Shown piece by piece: positions 24,732 to 32,872 of a DNA stretch of 64,000 nucleotides. Position 1 is the stretch's first letter; each line of letters begins with the position of its first letter. The DNA lies in contig ARQU01000002.1 in assembly GCA_000384615.1 (NCBI GenBank), forward strand, positions 62,001 to 126,000. The letters run 5' to 3'. Below the pieces are notes generated by a model. It searched no databases, was not told the DNA's origin, and saw nothing but the letters and a program-made list of their open reading frames with translations. Both the position numbers and the translations under genes were made by a program. The stretch is from an alpha proteobacterium SCGC AAA536-G10 (GTDB lineage: Bacteria; Pseudomonadota; Alphaproteobacteria; Puniceispirillales; Marisalimonadaceae).

Positions 24732-26066
24732 ATGAACATTACTAGTGATGTAAATAAAAATATTGATCTATTATCTAGCGTTAAAAATGAAGAGCAAAAC
24801 TCTTCAATATTACGTTCGTTATTTTCTATAAATTTTGAAAGCGATGTCGAATCAGGACTAAATACTGAAAAAGAATATATTTTTAAAGATGATGAAGTTA
24901 AAATTATTGATTATTTGACAAACCTTATACCTAATTATCAAAATGAAAATACAAGTTTATCAGTTTTAAAAAAAATTAAAAATCAAATCAAAATAGATAA
25001 AAATATTAATCCCGAATTAAAAGAAAATTTTTTAAATTTTTTGAGTGCAGAAAAGTTTTCTTTAAAAAATTTTAATTTAAATATTGTAAAAAAAATTAAT
25101 GTTAATAATAAGAAATCTATCAATTACATTAACAATCCTAAAACGATTATTAATCAAAAAAATGAAACCCAAGCAAGTAATATAAATGAAAATAATCCTA
25201 CTAATAATAAACATTTGGATATCTCAAAAACTTTTGAAAATATAGACGTTGGAAATCACAATAACAAAAAAAATAATAATGGAAAAATTGAAAATATACA
25301 GTTTGTTAAAAAAATTAAAAAAAACAATCATCCAAATAAAATCTATCAATTACCTCAATCTAATTCATTAAAATATAAACAGTTAAATGATAAAATTTCA
25401 CAGACTGATCAAAAGCTAACTGGAAACACTCATTTTCATTTAATAAATAATCAATTAAATGAAGGTTCCAAAAAAGATAAGATAAATGAAATTAAAATGA
25501 ATAATAATCAAATATTAAATGTTCAACATTCTGTACAAGGTAACAATAGTGGTAGTAACTTTTCTCAACAGAATGACTCTTCATTTACAAATAGCAACTA
25601 TAATTCAGTTCTTGAAAATTTACTAGATAATCTTGACTTAACTCAAAAAGGTTGGACATCTAAACTTGCATCTAGGATAGAGAATGCAGTCGTAAATGGT
25701 GGGGAAGAAATTGAATTTAACCTTAAACCTAAAAATCTTGGTGTATTAAAGGTATCAGTTAAACTTAAAAATGGTATTGGTAACGTTAAAATTATTACTG
25801 AAAATAGTTTTGTTACAAGTGCGTTAAATCAAAATGAAAATTATCTTCAAAAACTTTTTAACGAGCAAGGCATAAATTTAGATTTTATAGCAGAAAATGA
25901 AGGTCAACAATTCGGCTCAAGAAACAATTTCAATCAAAATTCAAATAATGAAAATCAAAAAAAATCATTACAATCTGATACTGATATTAGAAAAATGAAT
26001 GACGAAGAAATTGATACTACAACTGAAAACAATTCATCTAGACATATCATAAACGTAATAGCATAA
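24732..26066 (+). CDS. fliK: Flagellar hook-length control protein FliK
   Basis: FliK is exported during hook growth, measures hook length and switches export specificity at FlhB. The long N-terminal region is Asn/Lys-rich and probably unfolded, as suits a secreted ruler. The C-terminal Flg_hook domain (about residues 305-380) carries the signature IEFNLKPKNLGVLKVSVKL (family L.P..LG.L.V.......V.......). ATG at 24732 (MNITSDV) has GGA seven bases upstream. Starts at 24660 or 24720 are in or just after the sigma-54 promoter and would leave little or no leader. Length is 444 aa. Confidence 0.9.
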   Translation: MNITSDVNKNIDLLSSVKNEEQNSSILRSLFSINFESDVESGLNTEKEYIFKDDEVKIIDYLTNLIPNYQNENTSLSVLKKIKNQIKIDKNINPELKENFLNFLSAEKFSLKNFNLNIVKKINVNNKKSINYINNPKTIINQKNETQASNINENNPTNNKHLDISKTFENIDVGNHNNKKNNNGKIENIQFVKKIKKNNHPNKIYQLPQSNSLKYKQLNDKISQTDQKLTGNTHFHLINNQLNEGSKKDKINEIKMNNNQILNVQHSVQGNNSGSNFSQQNDSSFTNSNYNSVLENLLDNLDLTQKGWTSKLASRIENAVVNGGEEIEFNLKPKNLGVLKVSVKLKNGIGNVKIITENSFVTSALNQNENYLQKLFNEQGINLDFIAENEGQQFGSRNNFNQNSNNENQKKSLQSDTDIRKMNDEEIDTTTENNSSRHIINVIA

Positions 26067-26093
26067 TATTAATAACTGTTAAGTGAGAAAAAA

Positions 26094-26696
26094 ATGGCAG
26101 AAGAAGTTGAAGAAGAACCCAAAAAGGGAAAATTATTAAAGATAATCATATTTGTAGTGGCAGGCTTGCTATTAATTGTAGTTGGTTTAGGCATAGGCTA
26201 CTTTATTTTTGGTGGAGAACCAGAACCTGATCCCTCTGCAGAAGTTAATCAAATAATTGAAGGTAAAGAAGCTGAAAAAAAAGAAAAAGAAAAAAGTGAA
26301 AATAATGAAGAGGGTGAAGAAGTAGGGGAAGATGGAATTATAAAGAAGAATGTTAAAGCCATCCCAGAAGTTGATAGTTATGAAACAACATACTTTGAAT
26401 TCCCCGGAGACTTTACAACAAATTTAAAGGGAAGTAGGAAATTCTTACAGGTCAGCGTCGGAGTTTCAACGCAATATGATGAAAAAGTTATGGAAATTGT
26501 AGATTCTCATCAGCTAGCGCTTCGTTCTGAAATATTGTCAACTATTAGTGATTTTACAGAAGAAGACATTTCAGGAAGTGATGGTAAGAAAATGCTTTCA
26601 GAAAGATTAATGGTAGTTCTCAATAAAAAGTTGGAGTCGCTTGACGAATTTCCTGGTATAGAAGATGTATATTTTACTGCTTTCATACTGCAATAA
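26094..26696 (+). CDS. fliL: Flagellar basal-body-associated protein FliL
   Basis: FliL is a single-pass inner-membrane protein around the stator. It has a short cytoplasmic Lys/Glu-rich head, one membrane helix (about residues 16-38) and a very acidic linker (about 40-95). A periplasmic stomatin-like domain follows with FEFPGDFTTNLKGSRKFLQVSVGV, and ends EDVYFTAFILQ (family: V..V.FT.F..Q). Length 200. It is third-from-last in the fliK-L-M-N unit, with a 27-base gap from fliK. Confidence 0.92.
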   Translation: MAEEVEEEPKKGKLLKIIIFVVAGLLLIVVGLGIGYFIFGGEPEPDPSAEVNQIIEGKEAEKKEKEKSENNEEGEEVGEDGIIKKNVKAIPEVDSYETTYFEFPGDFTTNLKGSRKFLQVSVGVSTQYDEKVMEIVDSHQLALRSEILSTISDFTEEDISGSDGKKMLSERLMVVLNKKLESLDEFPGIEDVYFTAFILQ

Positions 26697-26712
26697 ATAG
26701 GATTGTAGAATT

Positions 26713-27681
26713 ATGTCAAATACCTCTCGTAAATTGTCATCGGACGAAGTCTCAGCTCTAATGGAGGGGCTTCAATCTGGTGAAATCACAGCCAATTCTG
26801 GCGTCAATAATGATGTGGAAGTAACAGATTTCACGTTTGGTTCAGATAATCTAGAGCTTTTGGGTGATTATTATGCTTTAAGGTTAATTAATGAAAGATT
26901 TGCTAGATTAGTTAGAAGTATTTTTTTACCAATGATTAGAATGCAACCAAAGATTAACCCGTTTCCTCCCGAAGTAAAAACATATGACGAATATAGCGCC
27001 GGTCTAAATAGTTTTATGAGTTTAACTACTAGTAGAATTGACGAGTTAAGAGGTTCAATGTTACTTGTTCTTGAACCTTCTTTTATTAGTGTTTTAACAA
27101 ACTGTTACTATGGTGGTAAATTATCAAACTTTCCATCTACTAAAGCTGAGTTTACTGCTACAGAAGATAGAATTATTGAAATAGTCTCTGACGGCATGGC
27201 TCAATGTCTACAAACTGCGTGGAAAGACCTTATGCCTATTACAATTAGGCACCAAGCTAGGGAAATAAATCCTCAATTTGCTACCTTAGTAGAATCAACA
27301 GATTCTGTTATTATATGTTCATTTGTTGTACAACTTCCTAATATTGACTCTGCTTCATTTGATATAATCTATCCTTTGCAAACATTAAAGCCAATTGCGT
27401 CTCTCTTACGTTCAAGAGTGCAGTCTGATGTCATTGACGATGATACTAGTTGGAGAGAGCGTTTGGAGAAATCAGTATTAAATGTACCACTACCCATCTC
27501 AGCTATTTTAAGTGAACCGTCCGTATCTTTATCAAATTTAATTAAATATAAAGAGGGTGATATAATTAATCTTCCACCAGTTGACGGTGTTGATTTTTTT
27601 GTAAATGACAAACTTTTATTTAAAGCTGAAATTGGAGAAACAAATGGTCAAGTTGCAGTTAGTTTAAAGAACAGATTATAA
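26713..27681 (+). CDS. fliM: Flagellar motor switch protein FliM
   Basis: FliM is the C-ring subunit that binds CheY-P. It has an N-terminal LSSDEVSALMEGL motif (the usual LSQ.EID.LL), then FGSDNL, and the middle domain with ERFARLVRSIFLPMIR. The GGSML.V.EP..I-type part reads GSMLLVLEPSFISVLTN.YYGG. The C-terminal SpoA-like domain ends L.N.LLFKAEIGETNGQVAVSL. The CheY-binding N-terminus is short (the family LSQ motif appears as LSSDE). Length 322 is normal. It is co-transcribed with fliL (16-base gap) and fliN. Confidence 0.93.
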   Translation: MSNTSRKLSSDEVSALMEGLQSGEITANSGVNNDVEVTDFTFGSDNLELLGDYYALRLINERFARLVRSIFLPMIRMQPKINPFPPEVKTYDEYSAGLNSFMSLTTSRIDELRGSMLLVLEPSFISVLTNCYYGGKLSNFPSTKAEFTATEDRIIEIVSDGMAQCLQTAWKDLMPITIRHQAREINPQFATLVESTDSVIICSFVVQLPNIDSASFDIIYPLQTLKPIASLLRSRVQSDVIDDDTSWRERLEKSVLNVPLPISAILSEPSVSLSNLIKYKEGDIINLPPVDGVDFFVNDKLLFKAEIGETNGQVAVSLKNRL

Positions 27682-27698
27682 TTTATTAGGAGTGATTA

Positions 27699-28013
27699 AT
27701 GGCAGAAAATGAAGTAGAATCAACAAACGAAGATACTAATTCTGACAATGCTGGTATAGATAATATCAAAGTTTTAGAAAATATTGAAGTCAAACTTACA
27801 GTAGAAGTTGGTTCAACAGAATTGAAAATCAGAGATCTTTTAAGACTAAATGAAGGCTCTGTAGTTGAATTAGAGAGATTAGCGGGTGACCCTCTAGATA
27901 TATTAGCTAATGGTGTAAAAATAGCAAAAGGTGAAGTAGTTATGGTCGGTGAAAGATTTGGTATAAGATTTACTGAAGTAACTAATCCTGAAAATCGAGT
28001 GCAAAAACTATAA
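27699..28013 (+). CDS. fliN: Flagellar motor switch protein FliN
   Basis: FliN is a small C-ring subunit (104 aa). The SpoA domain is complete: VKLTVEVGSTELKIRDLLRLNEGSVVELERLAGDPLDILANGVKIAKGEVVMVGERFGIRFTEV is the entire family core (seen at residues 28-92; shown here only by its key blocks VEVG, LL.L..GSV.EL, G.PLDI, NG..IA.GEVV). The first 25 residues are an acidic flexible tail. It closes the fliK-L-M-N unit; a new sigma-54 promoter follows. Confidence 0.95.
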   Translation: MAENEVESTNEDTNSDNAGIDNIKVLENIEVKLTVEVGSTELKIRDLLRLNEGSVVELERLAGDPLDILANGVKIAKGEVVMVGERFGIRFTEVTNPENRVQKL

Positions 28014-28015
28014 TT

Positions 28016-28029
28016 TTCAAAATATTGAC
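28016..28029. promoter_or_regulatory. Weak FleQ-box-like dyad upstream of the fliO promoter
   Basis: TTCA-AAATAT-TGAC keeps one perfect half-site (TGAC) and a single mismatch in the other (TTCA for GTCA), at the same spacing as the dyad at 17368-17381. It lies 54 bases upstream of the -24 element of the fliO promoter. Confidence 0.3.
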
Positions 28030-28083
28030 AAGCTATGATAAGAAAATATTATATAAATCAATAGGTTATCTTTAACAGTAAAT

Positions 28084-28098
28084 TGGCACCTTTCTTGC
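28084..28098 (+). promoter_or_regulatory. Sigma-54 promoter of fliO-P-Q-R-flhB
   Basis: TGGCAC-N5-TTGC, a perfect -24/-12 consensus, 31 bases upstream of the fliO ATG, with AAGGAAAG as SD. Confidence 0.9.
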
Positions 28099-28129
28099 TT
28101 CTTTTATTCAAACATAAAGGAAAGCTAAA

Positions 28130-28561
28130 ATGTCACAAACAGTTCCAGACTTTACAACTGCAATAGTTACTATTTTATTTTTATTAGTATTGGGTATTGT
28201 TGCTTTTTTTATAAAGAAAAAAAGTGGTCCCTTAAAAAAAATTATTAAAAATCAAAATGATCTTGAAGTATTAGATCAATTACCACTTAGGAATGGGTAT
28301 TTGGCATATGTTTTAAAAGTTGGAAAAGAAAACTTTTTTTTTGTAGGTCATAAATCTGGAAGAGGTTCTTTAACTCAAATTAACATCCAGTATTCTAATC
28401 AAGAAAATACTAAAAATACAAATATTGATAAATTATCTTACAAAAATACTTTACAACCTAAAACCTCGCCTCCTCTAAAATCTAAAGAAACAAAACCTTT
28501 GCAACATGTAAATATTTCTGACTTATTAACAGCTCATAAAAAAGGTGGTAGAGATGCGTAA
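28130..28561 (+). CDS. fliO: Flagellar export protein FliO
   Basis: FliO is a small inner-membrane scaffold that helps assemble FliP. It has one N-terminal membrane segment (about residues 12-30, IVTILFLLVLGIVAFFI). A conserved cytoplasmic beta region follows (LEVLDQLPLRNGYLAYVLKVGKENFFFVGH), then a Lys-rich tail. Length is 143 aa. It is first in its unit, with its own sigma-54 promoter, and overlaps fliP by 8 bases. Confidence 0.85.
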   Translation: MSQTVPDFTTAIVTILFLLVLGIVAFFIKKKSGPLKKIIKNQNDLEVLDQLPLRNGYLAYVLKVGKENFFFVGHKSGRGSLTQINIQYSNQENTKNTNIDKLSYKNTLQPKTSPPLKSKETKPLQHVNISDLLTAHKKGGRDA

Positions 28562-29396
28562 AGCGATTTGTCCTCAACCAAATAAAAGAATCTATTTTTA
28601 CAATAAGCGTGAAAAAATTTTAAATCATTTAAAAAGCTTTTCTAAAGTTGTGTCTTTCTTATTTACTATTTTATTAATAAGTGGTTTACCAGTTCAAGCT
28701 TTTGGTGAAACAATATCTTCCGGTTTTCCTGCTTTAAGTGTATCTACTATCGGGGATACAACTGAATATTCATTCCCATTACAAATTTTACTATTAATGA
28801 CTGCTTTAACAGTTCTTCCCTCATTAGTATTAGGAATGACAAGTTTTACAAGAATTATAATTGTGATGTCAATCCTTCGTCAGGCTTTAGGTACTCAACA
28901 GACACCACCAAATCAAGTTTTAATAGCTATATCTTTATTTTTAACATTTTTCATAATGGCTCCAACTTTTAATAAAGTTTATGATAATGCTGCTGTTCCT
29001 TATATGGATAAAACACTACCAGCAGACCAAGCCCTTGAAACTGCAAGTGCTGAAATGAAAAAGTTTATGGTCAAAAATACAAGAAAAACTGATTTATTAA
29101 TGTTTTCTGAATTAGCTGGATTAGAAAAATTTGATAAAGTTTCTGACATACCCTTTCGAATTGCATTGCCAGCATTTATGACAAGTGAACTTAAAACAGC
29201 ATTTCAAATAGGTTTTTTATTATTTTTACCGTTTCTCGTTATTGATATGGTCATTTCATCTATTTTGATGTCACTTGGAATGATGATGCTCTCTCCAATG
29301 TTAGTAGCACTTCCATTTAAATTATTATTATTTGTTTTAGTGGATGGTTGGAGCATGACTGTTGGTTCTTTAGTAAGTACTTTTGCAGCAGGATAA
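28554..29396 (+). CDS. fliP: Flagellar export gate protein FliP
   Basis: FliP forms the core of the export gate pore with FliQ and FliR. The N-terminal signal-like segment (about residues 30-50, FSKVVSFLFTILLISGLPVQAFG) is normal for FliP. The diagnostic motifs are LLLMTALTVLPSLVLGMTSFTRIIIVMSILRQALGTQQTPPNQV, FPFLVIDMVISSILMSLGMMMLSP and the C-terminal SFAAG (given here as family blocks: TFTRIIIV, P.NQV, DM...S.LMS.GM). ATG at 28554 is preferred to the GTG at 28545. 280 aa. Confidence 0.95.
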   Translation: MRKAICPQPNKRIYFYNKREKILNHLKSFSKVVSFLFTILLISGLPVQAFGETISSGFPALSVSTIGDTTEYSFPLQILLLMTALTVLPSLVLGMTSFTRIIIVMSILRQALGTQQTPPNQVLIAISLFLTFFIMAPTFNKVYDNAAVPYMDKTLPADQALETASAEMKKFMVKNTRKTDLLMFSELAGLEKFDKVSDIPFRIALPAFMTSELKTAFQIGFLLFLPFLVIDMVISSILMSLGMMMLSPMLVALPFKLLLFVLVDGWSMTVGSLVSTFAAG

Positions 29397-29399
29397 AAT

Positions 29400-29672
29400 A
29401 TGAATTTTGATGAAAATATAAGTATGTTATCTATGGCCTTTTACCAAGTCTTATTGGTATCTGGTCCTATATTAGCTTTAGCTCTAGGTATAGGTCTTTT
29501 TATAGGAATTATTCAAGCGGCAACTTCAATAAACGAAATGACATTAAGTTTTGTACCTAAAGTTGTTGTTGTAATGTTAGGAATAGGTCTTTTGGGAAAC
29601 TTTTTTATGATGGGTTTAGTTGACTATTTTAACTTTATTTTTGACCAAGTTGCTGGTGTGGGACAAAATTAA
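29400..29672 (+). CDS. fliQ: Flagellar export gate protein FliQ
   Basis: FliQ is a two-helix inner-membrane protein of 90 residues. It has the family hairpin: first helix with GPILALALGIGLFIGIIQAATSINEMTL (key blocks GL.IGI.QAAT.I.E.TL), then FVPKVVVVMLGIGLLG as the second. It follows fliP with three bases between, and precedes fliR. Confidence 0.95.
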   Translation: MNFDENISMLSMAFYQVLLVSGPILALALGIGLFIGIIQAATSINEMTLSFVPKVVVVMLGIGLLGNFFMMGLVDYFNFIFDQVAGVGQN

Positions 29673-29690
29673 ATTTGAAAGAAATGTATT

Positions 29691-30506
29691 ATGAATGGAT
29701 CAGAATTTAACCTACCTGGAGTAAATTTATTCAACTTATACCAGTATTTGGTAATCTTTTTTGTGGCATCTTTAAGGATTTCGTCATTTTTAATTAGTGC
29801 ACCATTTTTTTCACTAAGTGGTATTCCACTTCAAGTAAGGATAGTAGCTAGCATTAGCCTGACAGCGTTTTTATTTCCCGTCATAAAAGTACCTGATATA
29901 CAAAACATGGAAGGTTTTAACTTATTTATATTAATTTTGTCAGAAATAGGTATAGGTTTATCAGTAGGGTTGATTTTAAATATTATTTTTTCGGCAGCAG
30001 CAGTTGCTGGCGAAAAGATTGCGTCGACTGCAGGACTTTCTATGTCTAATATGATTGATCCACAGTCTGGTGGTCAAACTTTAGTTCTTAGTACAGTCTT
30101 AACCCTATTTTTAATTTCCTGCTTTTTATCACTAGATGGACACTTATTTATAATTAAAATGTTATTAGAGAGTTATGTATATTTACCAATTGGTATTATT
30201 CTAAATTTTTCCCAAATAAGTAATATCGCGAGTGATACTTTTGGAAATATGCTTTACCTAGCTGCCCTGATAAGTTTACCAATTGTAGGTGGATTATTAT
30301 TAATACAGTGTTCCATTGGTATAATTACAAGATCAGCTCCATCTCTTAACCTTTTTTCCTTTGGTTTTCCGATAGCTTTGATAAGTGTTTTTATATTTTT
30401 GTTTGCTGGAGTAGGTCCTATTTCAGATGCATTTTCAGATTTGACAGGAACAGCTGTCAATTTAATTAATGATGTACTTCACTCAACCAAAAAGGGAACT
30501 TTTTAA
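29691..30506 (+). CDS. fliR: Flagellar export gate protein FliR
   Basis: FliR completes the FliPQR pore and contacts FlhB. It is a 271-residue polytopic membrane protein. The first part (ASLRISSFLISAPFFSLSGIPLQVRI) and the GLSMSNMIDPQSGGQ motif are family-diagnostic, as is the last third with its hydrophobic segments. The stop codon is directly followed by the flhB start (no gap), which suggests translational coupling. Confidence 0.93.
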   Translation: MNGSEFNLPGVNLFNLYQYLVIFFVASLRISSFLISAPFFSLSGIPLQVRIVASISLTAFLFPVIKVPDIQNMEGFNLFILILSEIGIGLSVGLILNIIFSAAAVAGEKIASTAGLSMSNMIDPQSGGQTLVLSTVLTLFLISCFLSLDGHLFIIKMLLESYVYLPIGIILNFSQISNIASDTFGNMLYLAALISLPIVGGLLLIQCSIGIITRSAPSLNLFSFGFPIALISVFIFLFAGVGPISDAFSDLTGTAVNLINDVLHSTKKGTF

Positions 30507-31670
30507 ATGGCTGAAGAAGATAATTCACAAGATAAAACCGAAGAACCTTCTCAACGAAAATTAGATAAAGCAGCTGAGGATGGTCAAGTATTATCCTCAA
30601 AAGAAATGTTCGTATTCACTACATTAATAATGGGCCTGATGGTATTAACATCATTACCTTTTTTTGTGAAAGAATTTTTAGCTGTCTGGAAAATGTTTTT
30701 CTTATTTGACTTAAATTATATTGTCAACGTTTCTCCAATGTCAGAAATAGAAAAATTAATAAAATACGTTATATACATAACTTTAATCATAGGCATTCCG
30801 TTGATACTTACAATTGTATTTACCCAAATGGCCGTAGGAGGTATTAACTTTGCTCCCAAAGGTTTCCATTTTAAATCTAATAGAATTAATCTTTTATCGG
30901 GCTTAAAAAGAATATTTTCGTCAAAAGGCCTAGTTGAATTAATTAAATCTTTATTAAAAGTTGGATTATTAGGTGGGATTACCTATGGTGTAATATATTT
31001 TAATATTCAAGACATAATCAATTTATCAGAACGCAACCTTTACACAGCTTTATCAAACCTTCTCGATAATTTCCCACAACTAACAATTGCTTTATTAATT
31101 GCCCTTGGTTTTATTGCTATTTTTGATTTTATTTGGCAAAAATATACACATCTAGAAAAATTAAAAATGACTATTAAGGAAGTAAAAGATGAACATAAGG
31201 ATACTGATGGATCTCCAGAGGTTAAGCAAAAAATAAGACGATTACAGAATGAAATCTCTAACAGGGCTGCCACTCAGACAGCTGCTCTTGATAATGTTAA
31301 AGATGCTTCAGCTATAATTACTAATCCCACACATTTTGCTGTAGCTATAAAATATGAAGTTGGTGAAACAGGAGCACCAACAATTTTAGCAATGGGAAGG
31401 GGAATGATAGCTGAAAAAATTATTAAGTTAGCCAATGAAAACAAAGTTACTGTTTTTCAGAGTCCTTTATTAGCTCGTGCTCTATATTTTACTGGAGAAA
31501 TAGGAAAAGAAATCTCAGAAGATTTATACTCAGCTGTTGCCACAGTATTAGCATATATATTTAAAATTGAAAGAGGTGAGGAAACTGAATATCCTGATTT
31601 TGAATTGCCTGAAGATATGAGTTTTGATGAATATGGTAAAACACTAACTGAAAATATGGAGAAAAAGTGA
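30507..31670 (+). CDS. flhB: Flagellar export specificity switch FlhB
   Basis: FlhB controls the switch from rod/hook to filament export. The N-terminal domain (about residues 1-210) has four membrane segments after the starter DKTEEPSQRKLDKAAEDGQV. The cytoplasmic domain carries the autocleavage site NPTH at about residues 271-274 (TNPTHFAVAIKYE), followed by APTILAMG and KVTVFQSPLLARALY. Length 387 aa. The stop overlaps by 4 bases (GTGA) the GTG start of the next gene, so the operon continues into the small genes that follow. Confidence 0.96.
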   Translation: MAEEDNSQDKTEEPSQRKLDKAAEDGQVLSSKEMFVFTTLIMGLMVLTSLPFFVKEFLAVWKMFFLFDLNYIVNVSPMSEIEKLIKYVIYITLIIGIPLILTIVFTQMAVGGINFAPKGFHFKSNRINLLSGLKRIFSSKGLVELIKSLLKVGLLGGITYGVIYFNIQDIINLSERNLYTALSNLLDNFPQLTIALLIALGFIAIFDFIWQKYTHLEKLKMTIKEVKDEHKDTDGSPEVKQKIRRLQNEISNRAATQTAALDNVKDASAIITNPTHFAVAIKYEVGETGAPTILAMGRGMIAEKIIKLANENKVTVFQSPLLARALYFTGEIGKEISEDLYSAVATVLAYIFKIERGEETEYPDFELPEDMSFDEYGKTLTENMEKK

Positions 31671-31891
31671 AAAGAAAAAAAACTTTTGGCCAAATAATAA
31701 TTACTGCGATGTTTTTATGGTCAGCTTTATTATGTCATTTTGAAGCAAGCTCTCTCAGAGAAGAGGGTGACTTGACGAATGCAACACTATATTGGTTTTT
31801 TGGTTTTACTGCTGTTATGGGAGCATTAAGATTTAAAATTGCCGAATTAATATATGGATTAATTGAATTAAAAAATAAAAATAAAAAATAA
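31667..31891 (+). CDS. Small unrecognised membrane protein translationally coupled to flhB
   Basis: I do not recognise this protein. Its 74 residues have two probable membrane helices (about 8-23 and 42-66), separated by an acidic loop (SLREEGDLTN), and a Lys/Asn-rich tail. GTG at 31667 overlaps the flhB stop codon, so coupled translation is very likely, placing it in the flagellar export unit. It may be a flagellar membrane accessory protein, but no motif indicates its function. Confidence 0.7.
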   Translation: MKRKKTFGQIIITAMFLWSALLCHFEASSLREEGDLTNATLYWFFGFTAVMGALRFKIAELIYGLIELKNKNKK

Positions 31892-31902
31892 AGAATTAAA
31901 TT

Positions 31903-32094
31903 GTGATTAATAATAAAAAAAATGAAAAGAAAATGGTTAAATGTAGTGGGTGCTATTATTTTTTTATTACTTATAAGAAAGAGCGTCCATGGGGTTGTAA
32001 GAAATTTGGTTTTATTTCGAAATCTATTCCTGCAATTGAAGTCTTTATTACAACTGGTATAGAATGTGCATATAGAAAAGAAAAAAATTTATAA
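31903..32094 (+). CDS. Small four-cysteine protein, conserved type
   Basis: The motif is C-x2-C, then PWGCKKFGF, S..IPAIEV, TTGIECAYR. That gives four cysteines with two residues between the first pair and a conserved spacer, in a 63-residue protein. It suggests a small zinc- or iron-sulfur-binding fold. The pattern resembles short uncharacterised proteins of other motile bacteria that carry C..C.HF..T....P.GC...GFKS...PS (recalled, not searched). The start could be GTG 31903 or ATG 31933 (MVKCSGC). It lies 11 bases downstream of the previous gene. Function unknown. Confidence 0.65.
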   Translation: MINNKKNEKKMVKCSGCYYFFITYKKERPWGCKKFGFISKSIPAIEVFITTGIECAYRKEKNL

Positions 32095-32125
32095 TTGTTA
32101 TATATAATTTTGCGGGATTAATAAA

Positions 32126-32839
32126 ATGGATACTAAATTAGAAGCTGTACAAGAAAGTATTAAATTAGCTTTAGATGCAGCTGATGCGGCTACTGACGTA
32201 ACCTCAGAATATAATAAAGTTAAAAAAGCTCATGCATTACTGGAGGCCAAAGTGAAACAAATTCATAAATATACTACTGTAGTATTTTTATCATCTATTA
32301 TTTCAGGATTAATTGTCATAGTGGTAAGTGCATTTTTATTTATGCAATCATCAGACAAATTGACAAATATGACAGAAACAAGTAGGGAAGCTCTAGTCGT
32401 TTTTGCAGAAAATGTGGATGGTGTTAATGCATCTTTAAGAAATCTTGATACGGCTATAAAGAAGCAAGGAGATTTGTTAGCAATTAATGAAAAATTAGTA
32501 ACTACTCTTAATAAAATTGAAAAGCGCGTTGAAAAATCTAATAAAAATACTATTAGCGAGTTACAATTAATTACGACTACCTTAATAAAAGAGTTGAGTA
32601 AGAATTCTCAAGTTAGTATAGAAAATAACAAAAAACTTACTGCAAACTTGGCTAAGCTAAACCGTTCTAATAGCAAATCAATATCTAAAGCTATTCAGCA
32701 AATAAGTAACAAAGCCATATATAAACAAATAGTAGCTAATCAAGCTATACAAGCCCAACAAATTTCTAAACTTGTAAAGCAAAACAATAATGTTTTAGGA
32801 AAAATTGCAGATAAAACAAGTAGAATTAAGTATCCATAA
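32126..32839 (+). CDS. Unrecognised single-pass membrane protein with long coiled coil
   Basis: The N-terminal helix (about residues 1-48) is followed by one strong membrane segment (about 52-72, VVFLSSIISGLIVIVVSAFLF). A long coiled-coil-like periplasmic or cytoplasmic domain of about 160 residues runs to the C-terminus, rich in Asn, Lys, Ser and Ile. No enzyme motif or HAMP/MCP signalling domain is seen. The architecture is that of a membrane-anchored rod or spacer. It sits in the flagellar unit 31 bases after the Cys protein, with its start preceded by CGGGA. Possibilities include a flagellar placement or stator factor; none is supported by a specific motif. Confidence 0.65.
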   Translation: MDTKLEAVQESIKLALDAADAATDVTSEYNKVKKAHALLEAKVKQIHKYTTVVFLSSIISGLIVIVVSAFLFMQSSDKLTNMTETSREALVVFAENVDGVNASLRNLDTAIKKQGDLLAINEKLVTTLNKIEKRVEKSNKNTISELQLITTTLIKELSKNSQVSIENNKKLTANLAKLNRSNSKSISKAIQQISNKAIYKQIVANQAIQAQQISKLVKQNNNVLGKIADKTSRIKYP

Positions 32840-32872
32840 CATTAATATATTTATTTTGACGAGCTCAATTAT

